Of a DNA stretch of 64,000 bases, positions 11,801 to 26,288 are shown piece after piece. The DNA lies in assembly GCA_004352715.1 (NCBI GenBank), contig SCFE01000103.1, forward strand, positions 23,168 through 87,167, read 5' to 3'. How positions within the stretch are numbered: position 1 is the stretch's first letter; every line of letters begins with the position of its first letter. The translations under genes and the position numbers were made by a program. Under the pieces are notes generated by a model, which was not told the origin of the DNA, made no database searches, and saw only the letters and a program-made list of their open reading frames with translations. Origin of the DNA: Hofstenia miamia (lineage: Eukaryota; Xenacoelomorpha; Acoela).

Positions 11801-14800
11801 ACAAATTTATAAAGTGTGTGTTCGATTTATGACTACTTGCATAATAGCGCAGCATATTCAAGCTTTCATACACCTGGTCCATGAGCGTTGCCCATTTTTG
11901 TCAAGATGTTTCAGCTTCTGAACTCGCATTTTAATGACAGTAAAGAAGATACACCAAAGAATTCAGAGATGTACAACAAAATTGCCATCAATTCTAATGC
12001 TAAATTTACTTAGTAAATCAACATAATGCGTCAGTTTCATCTTGCTGTTTAAAGTGTGTTGGAAATTGAACTCTCTACTTATGTGAAAGTCAAGATTGAC
12101 CTGCAGTTAATGTCACTCCAAGTAGAATATTTCAGATTCTCTCATTATTATAAGCTTAACATGCTTTAATTTACATTAATAATATACGCACAAGTAATTG
12201 TTTAAGTGCATTCGTAGAATTGTAATTTTTAAAATTGCAATTATATACATCTGCTATTTATATGAATCACACACAAATTCTTTAACCCATTTTGATGACT
12301 ATCCACATATGAACGAATACCATACACAGCATGAATCCAAATTTATTGAATAGCATCCCACATAGTTCTGGCGACACATGACGATATTAAGCTTTTTCAC
12401 ATAATGAAACTGATGGGGAACGGAAGGCCAATGTTCAAATTCACAAGTTTTACATCAAAATTGTATGCATCAGTGTAAATTCGAAACAGTTCATACTTAT
12501 ATTATATTAATGTTTAATTTTAATTTTTTTAAAGAATTTTTCACAAATCTATTTAATATCAACAAGTCAGAAATCCATATGCAATCGAAGCGTTGGTCAA
12601 GTCTCGTCATCAGAATTCTCCATGTCGAATGCCAACTGCGGTTTAGTAGACTTTGTGTTGACCAACAATAATCCATATTTGTTACTTAATTCCTCCATGA
12701 GTGTAACATAGGCACTTTTCGCTTGTTCGGTACTTTTGCCTTCTAGGTTCTTCCATGCCTCGTATCTATGTGGTCCATAAGCATCTGCAAAATCTTCTGA
12801 ATCAATCAACGGACAATTTCCAAAAATGGCCTGATTGTGCAACGCATAAAGTTCAATCTAAATGTCCTACATTTTTAATGCGAATATTTACATGTTTAAC
12901 CATTTAATTTTTTTTTGTTGCCAGAATTTTTTAATGCTAAGCTCCTTTAATTCTTAATATTCAAGAATTGCACAAATTTCAAAACCCTCAATTTTTTTAA
13001 GCTTGTTTGTAATTTATTGTGTTTGAACTTTCATTGTCGAGCATATATTAAAATCATCATAAAACTCCTATGCAATAACACTTTTCAATGATGTTCGATC
13101 GAGTGCAGCTCTATTAAATTTCCTAACATGCCTTAATTTGGAAAATTTAATATAATATAATTTCAGAAATACAACACTAATATATATATATATATATATA
13201 GTTTGCATTTTTAGATTGCTAAATTACCCAAGAAAATTATTCCTTTATTAAGGTATTGAGAATGTGTATGAACGATTGTCGTAATTATTACTTTAACCAA
13301 ATTTCTTTGCAGTTTAAGCAGAATACACTTGACTATGTCAAATGAAATCGCTCCATAATTTTTCGTCAAGTTATTGGTATCCTATGTTCCATATCTCTTG
13401 ACCAATCAGTTTCAGCTAAGCCGCTATAGGGTAGAATCTTCCCTCTGTATAGATAACTGTTTTGAATATGGTTGTAAATTAAATTTTATGTTGGATTTTA
13501 AATGTAAGCAAGAAGTTTTCCTATACTTTGGCTCATCAATATTTTGATTTAGATGTTTCCCTAGATATTGTCTTTTCTCTTCTACTTGTGTTGTGAATGA
13601 TTCCGTTGGCAGGTAATCGATAACTTGAGATTTTACTTTGTGAATTCCCGTGTCATTATTGTACTTTTTACAATTGATTGTGTTGCATTTTTATTGAAAC
13701 TATCATCATCGTAAACTGTTTTTAAATATATTCGGAATCATCATTTTTCAATGTTTGATGCATTTCCATTGCTGTTTGATTGTTTTTGATAAAAATTACT
13801 ACTTTGTGAAAGCAACTATGTCATGTCTTTAAATACTGCAATATTTTTAAGTTTGTTTGAGCGCTTGTTTGCAGTCTAGAAACCTTGATGAAAAATATCA
13901 CAAGTTTCATCCTGCTTAAGAATAATTTTGCTTTCTCACTGATTTGTTTAACTCCTTGGATTTTCAATGAAAGCAATTGTTTATATTTGCCCTTCTCAAT
14001 TTTTTTCATGGATTTTCCTTTATTTAGTACGAATTATTTGAAAAGTTGATTCTAAGTATTATTATTTGAAATATACCAACCTATTTTAATTGCTGGCATT
14101 TGTTAAGTTCCAGATTTTAAATGTATAATATGGATTGAAGTGGAATCGCAGGTGTTCAGGAAACTGCCATATGGAAACAAGTGGAACTGGGATTTTTCCC
14201 TTAGCGTGGCACAGTCTTTTTGCATAAGTAAGCTAATCCCATTTGCTGTTTATAGATAGTGAAGGTAGTTTTAGTATATTAATATTTATGGGCTTGTGTT
14301 TTGGGCAAATTCAATGGTGAAATCAATAATTTTACTGATAAATATTCATCAAGGGACATGACTGTGGTTCTTTGCGTAATACTGCGCTATGTCACCATGG
14401 CTTCATTTTTGTGCGTCGTCCTCCAGTAGTTAATGTTAATTTTTTTGGACTATCAATTTTGTATTGTTAATATTCATTAAGACAATGCTCTTGTCTATAG
14501 TACGAATTTTATTTTTATACTTTTTCAGTTGGGCATCAACTTTATATAACTTAATGGAACTACAATATAAAATGAATGTTTTATTAATTTGTAGCCTAAA
14601 GCAATTTACAAATGTTATTGGCGAACTGTACGTCCAAACATTAATTTTAATAAATTCATTCACAGTATTTTCAAAAAAATTGTTTATAAAGAGAGTATTT
14701 ACACGTGGATTAGTATTGAGATTTATCTTCATTTGTTCCAAATAAAATTTTTTTTTAATGAAATTGCCTGAGTTATGAAATTCATTACTCAATAGCATAG

Positions 14801-17800
14801 GATTCAAAATCGATAAATCTTTTAAATTTTTTAATTTTTTGGTGGAACGCGCGACTTCTCTAAAATGATCAGTCCTAAGCGTCATTTGAATTAATTGAAT
14901 TATCAATATTTTATTAAAACATCAAATCTTATCTCTATTCCTTTGAATACATTGTTTCGTTAATGAACATTTTAAATATCAAATAAATTTTCTCTCATTG
15001 GTATCATTACATCAATTCGCGATATTTTAAATTTCTCCTACTCAAGTCTCACGCTTAAATATATTTTCGAAGTAAGTGAATCCTCATTTTTGTTAAAAAT
15101 ATAACATTGGAAGTATTACTAAAATTTTTGCCATTTTTTTTTGTAAAACGTGTTTTGTAAAATCAAAATTTATCTAATATTTTCCTAAATATAAATCTGT
15201 CCACAAAGCATGATATTTACATTTTCCGGAATTTTCTACGTTGATAGGTTGTTATTAGACTTTACTTATCACTTACTTGTTCTTGGAACTGCGGCGTAGA
15301 TTGGAATTGCTTGGATTTTTTTATTGCATTGTAAAATTGGAGTTCTAATCTGTTAGCATCGATGTTTCCCTGATTAAGACTGTCAAGATAAGACTTTAAG
15401 TGGGGTAGGTTTCTGTTAACTTTATGAAGGGATGTTATTGAAGCACGTTTTGCGTACAACGAGTGTGTATCATCGACCATCATGGTTCATTAATCGCGTG
15501 CCAATTGTTCTATTTAAAGCTCATCATCACAAAATCTAACTGTGAAAGAATTTTAGAAATTACGTCTGTAGTTATGCTATCATAACTTTTTCATTTTGAG
15601 GTTCGCTGCATACTTGGACATTTGCACTTAACACGTAATTATTTACTACATTTTCATTCGGAAACTACTGTTAGTACATGTCTTCAAAGCAATTATTTGT
15701 AGCCGTTGAATTTTTCATTAATGATTTTTTATTTTAAAACAATGCGCATCATTTGATCCATGGCCATATTTGATAACAATACATTTAATCGTTTTTTTCA
15801 AATATTTTCCTAATAAAATACCGTAAATTTAATTGTTAGAACACATTTTAACTTATTTATTTTTATTGTTATTTTTTTGCAATTAAATTCAGTATTCAAA
15901 TATTGTCGTTAGCTTTTCAAATTTAATATTTTTTTAATGGATTCGCAATTAACTTCTCAAAAGATTGTCAACTAATGGCCATTAAAATAATGAACCCTAA
16001 CTCGAGAAAATTTAGCTACAAATTTAATTAAGTTTACTTGTCAAGAATGGATTTCTTAACAGCATAATCCTTCCTACATTATTGCGATTAATTTTTATTA
16101 ACTTGTTTGATGTCTTCGAAATCCGCTGCATTTACTTAAGAAAATTGTAAATAAAATTTCATTTGCAGTAAATTTGGAATCTTTAGGCCATTTTTACCAT
16201 CAAATAGAATTGAAGAAGTGTACCTACTGTTACTCATTGAAGAATGTTTGGTGAGTTTGTTTTAAATAGAACTTACGATGACTATCCAATGTAAGAGTTT
16301 GCACTTTTAAAACAGTGTTTTAAATATGTGTTTGCAAAATTTTTTCAACGTTTTCTTTCAAATTCCTATAAAAGTTTATGGAAACTTTGGAACATATTTT
16401 TGGGATTTGTTTATTCGTAATTTAATATCTGACTTTCTACCGAAAAAGTAGCAAAACTTGGGTTATACATGGGTTAAATAAGAAATGAACGTTGATATGT
16501 TTATCATGATTCAATGTTTCCCATTATATGTTTTCAGCAACATTTTATTTCCTTAAAATGGTTCTGGTGAGAGCAAATAATACACTGCTTTAAACTTAAA
16601 AGTTTTTTGGGAAATTATTCACTTTTTAACATCCATTTCCATTGCCTACTAAATAGTCGCTCAATATGCCTCGTTTCAAAGGAGATTGTTCTTTTGAATT
16701 ACATTTTAAATGATCTTTTTATTTATTCAAATTATTTAAATTGTACATATACCTATTAAATGGTACATTCACATTTCATAATAATATACCACGTTATTTA
16801 TAGGACCCTGTTGTTTAAGCAAATCGTCAATGTTTATTAACAACAAAAATATGACACAGTTTGATATATTATTACTCTTAGAGAATCCTTTAGGCATTTA
16901 TACTGCTATTAAATGACACATTTGCACAATTTGTAAATAGGGCACTATGCATTTCTTTAAAATCATCTGTACACCATAATTCACAAACCTAAAAGTTTTT
17001 TCTAAATTTTATCCGCATGCTCATTGCAGGTTGCCGTTGCAATGCTTTCCATTAGCCAGCAACAATGAAGAGACGTCAAGCATATCTTCACTCAAACTCA
17101 CTAGTGGCTTTGAGATAAGCAGATTTGACCGATTACTATCATCACGTATATTTGCATCTTATGATTGTCGAGGTCAATGTTTTGGTCAATATGCCCGACA
17201 GTGAGTTTTCCAGGTCATCACGGAATATTACATATGCCCAAAATCAAGTTCTCAAAAGATTTTAGCAGTTTTCGAAGCATCAACTTCGTGCAAGAATACC
17301 AGAAATCGGCCCGGCATTTCCTTTATGCAAAGGAGTCAATTGAATATTCTGAATTCAACACAAAGATAGTAATATCTATAGATTACGAACTTTGATAATG
17401 AACAGATATAATAAATAATGAATGTTAAGACATTGAATTTTCTATGCTGAGTATTCTAGAAATCACCTTTTAAAAACACTTCGGAATTTGTGACTTATCG
17501 AGTTTGATGAGGGAATAAGGAATGGCGAATGTTCATCTTAGGTTAAATGAAGTATTTTTCAAAATGAGAAGCATACACCAGACCTATTCCAATTTGTAAT
17601 AGATCCGAATCATTTTGAAGTGAACATTTGAGATGGTATGTAATGCTTGACATATTTGCATGAATCCACAGAAGTGAAGAGGTCAGCTTATCATAAAATA
17701 GATGATCATTATGCAGTCGAAAACTTTGATGTTGACTTTATTTATCGAAGGATAAGGCTCATATACATGTGTTTAAATTACTGAATAATTGCATACATTT

Positions 17801-20800
17801 GTTGAACGTATTAATTATCTTCTGACATTTTGTAAGATCTAAGTCACGTTAAAGGAATTTTTTTAAATTTTAAAATGGATTTGTTGTAGAAATATTCTTG
17901 GTTAGCAACCGCTGATTCATTAATCATTTAGGCCTCAAGAGAGCTAGTCTTGGATCGTGACACAGACTGCTCACCGCTGGTGCTACATTCAATCAACTGT
18001 GAGATCTTCGCTCTTGATTTACTCTCCATTGCATTCCTCCAGTCCAACCAATTTTCATTCCTTACTGAAGTAAGATCGCAATAAAAAATCTTAATAAACT
18101 ACTTTATCATCTCCAATTTAAGCACTTTTTGATAATAAGGTTAAAATTTGATAACTTTTTAGAATTATCGACTCAATAAGGCAAGTGTTTTATACTTTCA
18201 CTTTGGAAGTTCATTTCAACATTTTAAATCATTAGATCATACACTTTAGAGTGAATATAGAAGTAGCAACTTTTTTGTTTACTTTACATAAATTGCAATT
18301 AGTATACAAATATCAATAACTCTCATTTTTTATTTTTGGATTGCGATCAATTCTCCCAATGTTCATGTAAATTGCTGTTAAAAATGGCATTCAGTTACGA
18401 GAAGATTTTTTGAAGCTACCATTTCAAGAAATGTTCACAACGCATCATAGTAAAATTACAAGGAAACTGTGTATATGTACAAGTACATTAACAATATCTA
18501 CGCTAGAATAGATATATTTTCGAAAGTAAAAAAACATTTGATCCTGAACTTTTTGACATTTCCTAAAATATTGTTAGTAAGACAAATGTTTAGATATTAA
18601 TCATATTTTTGGTATTTTTCTAGTTATACTAATTTTATTCCAAAATATGTATTGCTATTTTCATCGATAAATTCCTTTAGTTGCGGCATATCTGCATGAT
18701 AACGAAACATTATTTTTCAGTTTTGTTTATCATTGGCCACCGCACTACCAAATTTAGGCGTTATTTTGACCTTGATACAAATTGTTTGGCACTGCTGTCA
18801 ATATTGCATTATTCCCCAAGCTTTCAGTTGACCTATGACTGCTACTCTTCCAAATTTTGGCGTAGGATGGTAGGAAATAAATATTTTCTGAAGGTATCAT
18901 TCTTGCAGCATTCCATAGTTTTGAAAGTGCAAACCCCTGGCCTAGATTAGTTTAAAACATTGATATTAAAATTTTATGTAATTTAAGTTACCATAGCGAA
19001 CTGGCGATGGTGTTGCTTAATATCGAAACACATTTCTTTTTTGAACTTGATTCACCCAATGCATTTGTTCTGATATTTTTTCAGATACGTTATCGCAGTT
19101 TTTTATGAAATTTATTTTTTGCTTTGTTATGAGTTCATGCAAGATTTTTACTTAGTTTCAGCAGCTAATTTTGATGAGTTTCTGTTTAAAACCTACAGTA
19201 TGTTTTATAATTTCAGAGCAATATTTACTTATTGGATTTATAAATATATCTCTTTTATCTTTGTGCAGTTTGCTTTCTTGGGAAAATGATCATGCTACAA
19301 CCACAAGACAAGAAACATTATAATGTTTTCAAATTTACTACCGTAGTTCTCCGTATCTTTGGTTTCTTGATAAATCGCTGAATGTTAATGTATAGAAAAA
19401 TTTTGACTATTTTCGTAAGTTAATATACATTGGACTCTGTTAATCCTTATTAATTGTAAGTAATAAACTTTCAATTTTGTTAGTTGTTTATTGAAAAAGC
19501 GCAGCCTAATTAAGCATTGCATTAATTTCAAAGGAACGGATTGTACAACACGCACGTTATACGTTATATGTTTTCCCGTGTCAGCATTGACTATGAAATT
19601 TAATTAATGGCATTTTATATTGCAGGTACAAAGTCTGATTTTTCTACAATCTCAGGTGAGGGTGCGAATGCATGTCATCGGAGGTGTGGAGAACAGTTAT
19701 AGAAATTTCACTTGATATCTCATACCATTAAATAGAAATATAATATCAAACATTTGGAGACTATAGTGTAGTATTTGCCATTTTTGAATCCATTTTATGT
19801 CCGCTATTTTTATGTTTAGAGCTACTTTCCGACCATTTTGTTTCATCTATATTTTATGTCTTTTACTCTTTTTTTATGCATTTACTTTGTGAAAAAATCG
19901 CAACACACACATATAACATTTAGCACCTCCACTCATTTATAGACACAAACATTGAATACACAAAGTTCATGGATTATATTCTCTCAAATGTCAATTATTT
20001 TGCTCTAGTTTTTGAACTAGCTAGGTTAAAGAAATTGCCGATATTGTAACCTTGAAAAGACTTGCTTTTGGAAATTATCTTTATTATTGAGAGCGGTATT
20101 AATCGATTTTCAATTGTTTCCATTGAGATGCTATTAAGTATTTGACTAAAATGTTGAAGTTTTAATTCCAACTGTTTTATGCTCATTAAAATGAATGTTA
20201 TTGTTTGCATTTTTAATTGTTCAATCGTTTGCTTAGTTGTGTTAAAATTTATAATTTGACAGCGCTCTACCATTCAATTGCATGTTTTCAAATTGACTGC
20301 AATCTATGATGTTAGAATCATTTTCTTAACGCAAACTTTTGATAAGAATTTCACAACACTGTCTATCAATTGCATTAAAAGCACATCTACAAATGATTAT
20401 TATAAAATTTCTCTCTCCTTGATTAATTTTTAAAAATGATATTTTTGCATGTCGCAATTTAGATGTTAAGTAGTCACAAACTGGAAAAGACAGCAAATAT
20501 ACATCTGAGACTGATGTTTTGCTTGTCGTTGGTGTGTAAATTGTTTATTTAGGCGTATGAACGCAGTATGAAGGCTTCCTTTGACCAAGCGTGCCTTTGG
20601 CATCGTTTTGCTTTAACTTTAACATCGGCAGGGAAATATGATCGAGCTATCCAAGTTCTAAAACAATGTCGCAATTTATTGTCACAGGATGCATCGATTT
20701 GCATGCTTATTTCCAAAATCGCGCTTCAGCACACCAACGATGTAAGATTTTCTTAAATTTTGATTAACAAAAGCAACTATCATATAGGAATTTGGGTTCG

Positions 20801-23800
20801 ACTTCAGTGTCAAGTTTTTCGAAATAAACTACTTGTACTTTTGTTTACAATATGCCTTCTTGATTGTTTGAACTCAAAGGAGACAGCTTTCGTTTTTTGT
20901 ACCAATCAATGACTTAAATGAAACATTGTATTGCTGTTTGTCCAAAATAAGACTTGTACGCATCAAATAACCTAGAATCTTCTTATGCGTTCATGAAAAT
21001 GTAAAAAAGTGCCACCATAAGCGGGGTTGGAAATGGGTCAATTTTCTCAAGCTGCGATTCCACCCGCCCGCCATCACATGACCCGTCTAACAATAACCCA
21101 CGCCCCGACTTGTCTATCATTTGCCTGTGACCCGACCAAAGCAAAATTACCAAAATTACTAATAAAACAATACAAAATCAATAGAAATTCAACGATAATA
21201 AAAATCGCTCAGTCTTTTGAAATGTCAAAGATGTTTATTTCTTAAGTTGTTCCTAAAAAACTGTAAGTGTTCTTCCACACAAGCGATTATAAATATACTT
21301 CGACCCGTTCCGTCAACCCCTCTATGAGTGAGCCTCAAACACAACCCGTCTAATTTTTGACCCGTTTTCCAATCTGAATTAGAGTTGATTTAGGCACTTA
21401 TAAGTGGTTTTGACAAAACAATTTCGAGTGACACAATTCTGATTGGATAATGAAAATGGCGTGCAATGAGTACTCGATTAAATCATTGTTGATGCTAATC
21501 TATAAAGATTACTCAATTGAATTGCCTCAAATGTATTTAGTTTTTGGTATTTTCAAATGCTTTAGTATCAATTGGCTATTGACGAAGCTGAAGAAGCACT
21601 AAAACTCTGGGGTGCAGGAGATGATTATATGAAAGCACGGTGTTACATGCTGAGTGGAGTAGGTCATGCACTAACATCTCAATCTTTATACGATCAAAGT
21701 ATGAGGACAAAACACATTCAAATAGCCATTGAAAAATTAAAAAGGTAATTTTAATGTAATTATATTTAACACTATGCACGTTGTAATGTAGAAACACAAA
21801 AATGCGAAAATTATATAATACGTTTTACCTTACTTTTGAAAATTTCATTTGAAATTTCTTCTTTTCCTTGACTCCCTCAAACGTTTTTGAGGTTTAATGT
21901 TTAAACGTCTATTTTTAAAAATGATTGTTATTTGGTGAGTATTCCGAAATTGTCGTTCGTTCATCAAAGCAAGTTGTTTGAGCAGAAAGGAAATTACGAA
22001 TGGAAGAATTGCACTTACTGCAAATGCAGTACATGTAAATATGGTTGTACATCAGAGGCGTATTCTCTTTATGTGCGAGGTGTGCGCCGCACACCTTCTA
22101 ACCAGCATTTTTATGATTTTAGAGCGGTTTTCCTAAATTTGTAATTAGTGAGTAAATACTCAATCGAATTTTTAATTACAGGTAACGCCTCTAATTGAGT
22201 TGCCATTTTTATAACGCATTGCGTTCAGCACTTTCTTATAAAACTTCTGTCTAAATTACAATTTTGGTAACATTGAAGCATTTCGATTGTTTTGATCCAT
22301 AACTATACATTGGTTTAATTGGCTAGTACATGTATTATCTTGTTTAGCAATCATATCACTGATAAATGAAAATGTCCTAGTTACTTTAATTGCGACATCC
22401 ACACTTCAATAGACATTAATAAAGCAAGGTGTGCGTTCATACTAATGCACACTACGAAATTAAGCCTAATCTTTGAAATTGCAGCCTATATTTGTAGCCG
22501 AACGTTAATGATTGGTTCACGAAATGGAAATAGATCATTTCGAGGTGTGCGGTAATGATCACCGCACCTCCAGTGAGAAATCAAACGTCTCACCACTCTC
22601 AGTTAATTCCCCGCCAAGCAAACATCAATCAAAATAGAGAAGCTTTTTCAAGTTCTACATGTACATAGTGTACATTGGCTGTGGTAAGCTAAAACAAATG
22701 TTGGGAGTGGGCTTTATTCTAATTTAATAGATTATTTTAGTGGCTGAAGCAGTTATTAGCAGTAAACCAGACAAACTCACACTGTGTCATGTGCACAACA
22801 CGCAGCCCTGGTTGAACGTGTTTATAAGCCTGCAAAGGAGCTGATCAGTGCGAGACAAAAGCTGTGGGATATGAGCATTATCTTACTAATGTTTGCGGCC
22901 AACAAGAAACATAGTTTCTTAGTCCGCCTTAATAATGACTGCATATGGTTAGGTGGGTCGCAGAGATAGTATCAGAGTACCTTAGCTTTTGCAAACACTG
23001 AAAATATAAAAATATTAATATAATTTGGAATGCCCTTCAATCTCATTTAAATATGCGCTCTAAGCAACTTGCAATGCCAAGATCAACTTAGTCCTCAGAA
23101 GGTTGTCATTATTAAATCATCAATACAAAAGTGTTTATGGAGCCATACCGTCGGCATTCTATTAATAGGGTGTTAATTTATTTAATCTTGCTGCTATATA
23201 ATTCAAAAATTTTGATCCAATTTATTATCCAATTTCAGTAAAATTCAATATTTATATTTAAATCTCAAATTTTGTTTGAAAAACTAATTGTTCTATCACG
23301 GATTTTAATACACTCTACAGCAATTTTTTTAATGTCTTGCAAAATAAATTTTGGGGTTGTTTTTTAATTTGTCATTATTTGTGCTATTCTGCTTTTCATC
23401 GCTTAGCAATTTTGAAGTAAATTTATGTTGTTTGAAACAACTTCAATTCATAGTGACATTGCAAAGTGGTTATTTTTAAATTTTGACATAAAACATTAAT
23501 ACGGGAGGTAATACTATAAGAAACTCAACTATTGAAATCTATAAATATAGTATGATTATAGTTGATGACAATTTTAGGAACTAGATTATTACAAAGCTTA
23601 CAAATAAGTTCATTTGCATTCACTATATCGTAAGTATGTGTCCATTTTTTATCTCAAGATAGTGTTGAAGCACTTAAAATTTTCTATTTGCATAAAAAAC
23701 AAATATTTTTTAAGTTTATGTTTGTTTATTGTTAGAATACTTATTTAAGTTCGGATCTGTTTTGGATTGAAAACTAAAATGTTTTAAAAGTTTGGATTGC

Positions 23801-26233
23801 ATCTGGATCTTGAAGTTTCGGATCTTGATCGGATCTTAAAATGTTGAATCCAATTATCCATCTCTGGTGGATCATCTATTAATGCAAATGACTCCTGATC
23901 TTGTTGAAATTGAAAAATTCGTCTGTTCACGTACTGGTCATGTCTGATGTTTTAATATTTCACGTATCCATTTCAAATATTTTTCTTAATATCTGATTTT
24001 AAGAAATATTCATTTGAATCATATTTTACGTTAATGTAGAGTATTTAAAAATTATACATTTAATACTATTATGGATGACTTCAAGTTCAAGCAATGACTG
24101 CCGAGACCTCCATTTTAAATTTTAAAACTTTCGGTTCAGAATTGACGTATTTTTATATAAATACAATGACGAAATCAAACTGATGAGCCACTGGCAACTC
24201 TGCACCGCACACTAGGCAATGTGGCCCACGCTCCGCCACTGTTGTACATAATCGAAAAACGAGAGCCGTGTATTTTGTAATTTTATAATGCATGACAGTG
24301 TAGTATAATATACCGAAAGGTCCAGAGTCATCACTGACAATGTTAATGGTGTAACATTTATACAAATGAAATATTTTATTGTCACGAAATTCTCCGAAAT
24401 GTCGTAAAATTCGCATTTTTGTAGCTTATACTTGCCTAACATCTTGCATGGTATGGAATTTAATGTTTTGAAAATATCATTTTTCAGTTTCCCATGCCAT
24501 AATCACTTCATCCATAAAATTGTGCATGCTATTGAACATTATTGGGATCATGTTACTAAACGCCAGAGTTTGCATTATTTTTATTTTCTCATTGAATTGT
24601 GGCGACACCTAAAATTACTCTTGCTCTTCATTTTTGCAAAACAATAGAAGCGTTCTCCCCAATTTTCAATGTTTAGTTTTTTACTGCAAACTGGTAATTA
24701 GTCTGTAAATTTCATTTAGTTTAAGTGCTTTAGTGATTTTTTAAATTTATCGTAAAGTACGCTTTTTCGAAAAAATATTTTCATAGCAGTTTATTGATGC
24801 ACATTTTAGAGCGCATTCCATTGATTCAAAGGATGAAAAGATCGCGTTTAATCTTGCCCTTTGTTTATCCATCACTCGCCAACTAAAATCGGCTAGGGAA
24901 TATATCAAGAACAACACTGTAAGGTTATCTTAGCATCTAGACTTGCATTCAAAGTTAGTGCCATTTAGAGTCACAGTTTCTCCTTATTCTCTTATTGTCT
25001 GCTGAGAAGAAAAACGCCGAGGCGTTCAATTTAGCTGCCTCTTTATGCGAAGAGTACCTAAATAATACATGGTATGTTATTACAACCTCTTGTTACATTA
25101 CATTGAAGTATTTTGCATTTCCTCATCAAATTTCAACCCGTATAATATCCAAGAAAATGTAAGGTAAAGGTGTGCTCTATTCAGAAGATCTTATATTAGT
25201 TGAAAAATTGAATTATTTAAATTTATTTTATGTGATTTTTTTGTCACATATTTGTGTTTGAAATCAGTTGAATTTAATTTGCCTCCTCATGAAGCCATTG
25301 TTTTTATCTCTGTCTGCCTGTTGGCACGATTTTTCCAAAAAGGAATTGATGGAAATGACAAATATTTTTGTATAACATAATTGATTTACCTCAAAATAAA
25401 GCATTTTTGTGAAATTCGTTTGAATATTTTTGAATAATGCGTGTGTATGATATGCTCATTTGAATGCGTTACTTGTCCGACTTCTACCCTAGTTCAGTGC
25501 TTTTCTAGTTTTAAGAGAGAATTGATTTCACGATTTGGTTAATGATTTTCTGTTTTCGAAATGCAAATGGTTGACTGGCATCCCAAAATATTGCGATTTT
25601 TTACTATGTAATGTTATATTATATGCAATTTTCAATAGAAATGTCGTGGGAACTCTTGTCAGCGTAATAGCACACAAGTGACTAATTTTTTAAAATAATG
25701 TGGGGAAAAAATCAGAGAGCAAATAACAACTGTGAATGCTAAATTTAAAATTGTCTTTCCCTCTTGACTGAGAATTGTAGATCACATCTCAATAATCATT
25801 GATTTTCTCTTTGTGTGGGTGTTGAGTTTTCACAAGAACATGTTTAAAACGTTTTTAAGTAATATAAACATTTCGTCTATTTTGCTTGATGATTTTTTGT
25901 TAATTTTAACTAGAAATAAATTGTTTATCTGAATATTAATAATTATTATATTGGATCTGCGCACTACTTTTGCAAATTCGAAAAAGGCATATAGAACGGG
26001 CACTTGCAATAATTTTCTATAGTACAATGCGGATACCCGGTTTTTCTTCTTTAATTTTTACAAGACGAGGCCGAAACGCAAGTATGTTAATAAGTAGGAC
26101 CAAATCTATCATATATCAAAGTTTCAGGCTATTCCCTTAATATGTGCAATTTTTCGTATGGAATGGTTAATTTTTAAGATGGCATTTCACAGAGCGGGCC
26201 AAATAATAACGGAGAACTGAATAATTACAGTCC

Positions 26234-26288
<55 letters not shown>

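Noticed and set aside
17165-17395. Candidate TTC7 exon between 16250 and 17932
   Set aside because: The flanking exons join in phase 0 and align without a gap; inserting this would add unaligned residues and a frame conflict.
18681-18950. Open frames in TTC7 introns (18681-18950, 19995-20273, 11047-11250) as small genes
   Set aside because: No recognisable domains, no splice or start support; the last is antisense to the piggyBac N-terminus.
24184-24243. Small MITE with CCACTGG...CCGCCACTG ends
   Set aside because: A possible inverted repeat of seven or eight bases is not enough without target duplications or another copy.
24790-24809. Alternative TTC7 acceptor CATAGCAG at 24789
   Set aside because: It gives the wrong phase relative to the exon ending at 21744; the acceptor at 24809 restores both phase and the RAHS alignment.
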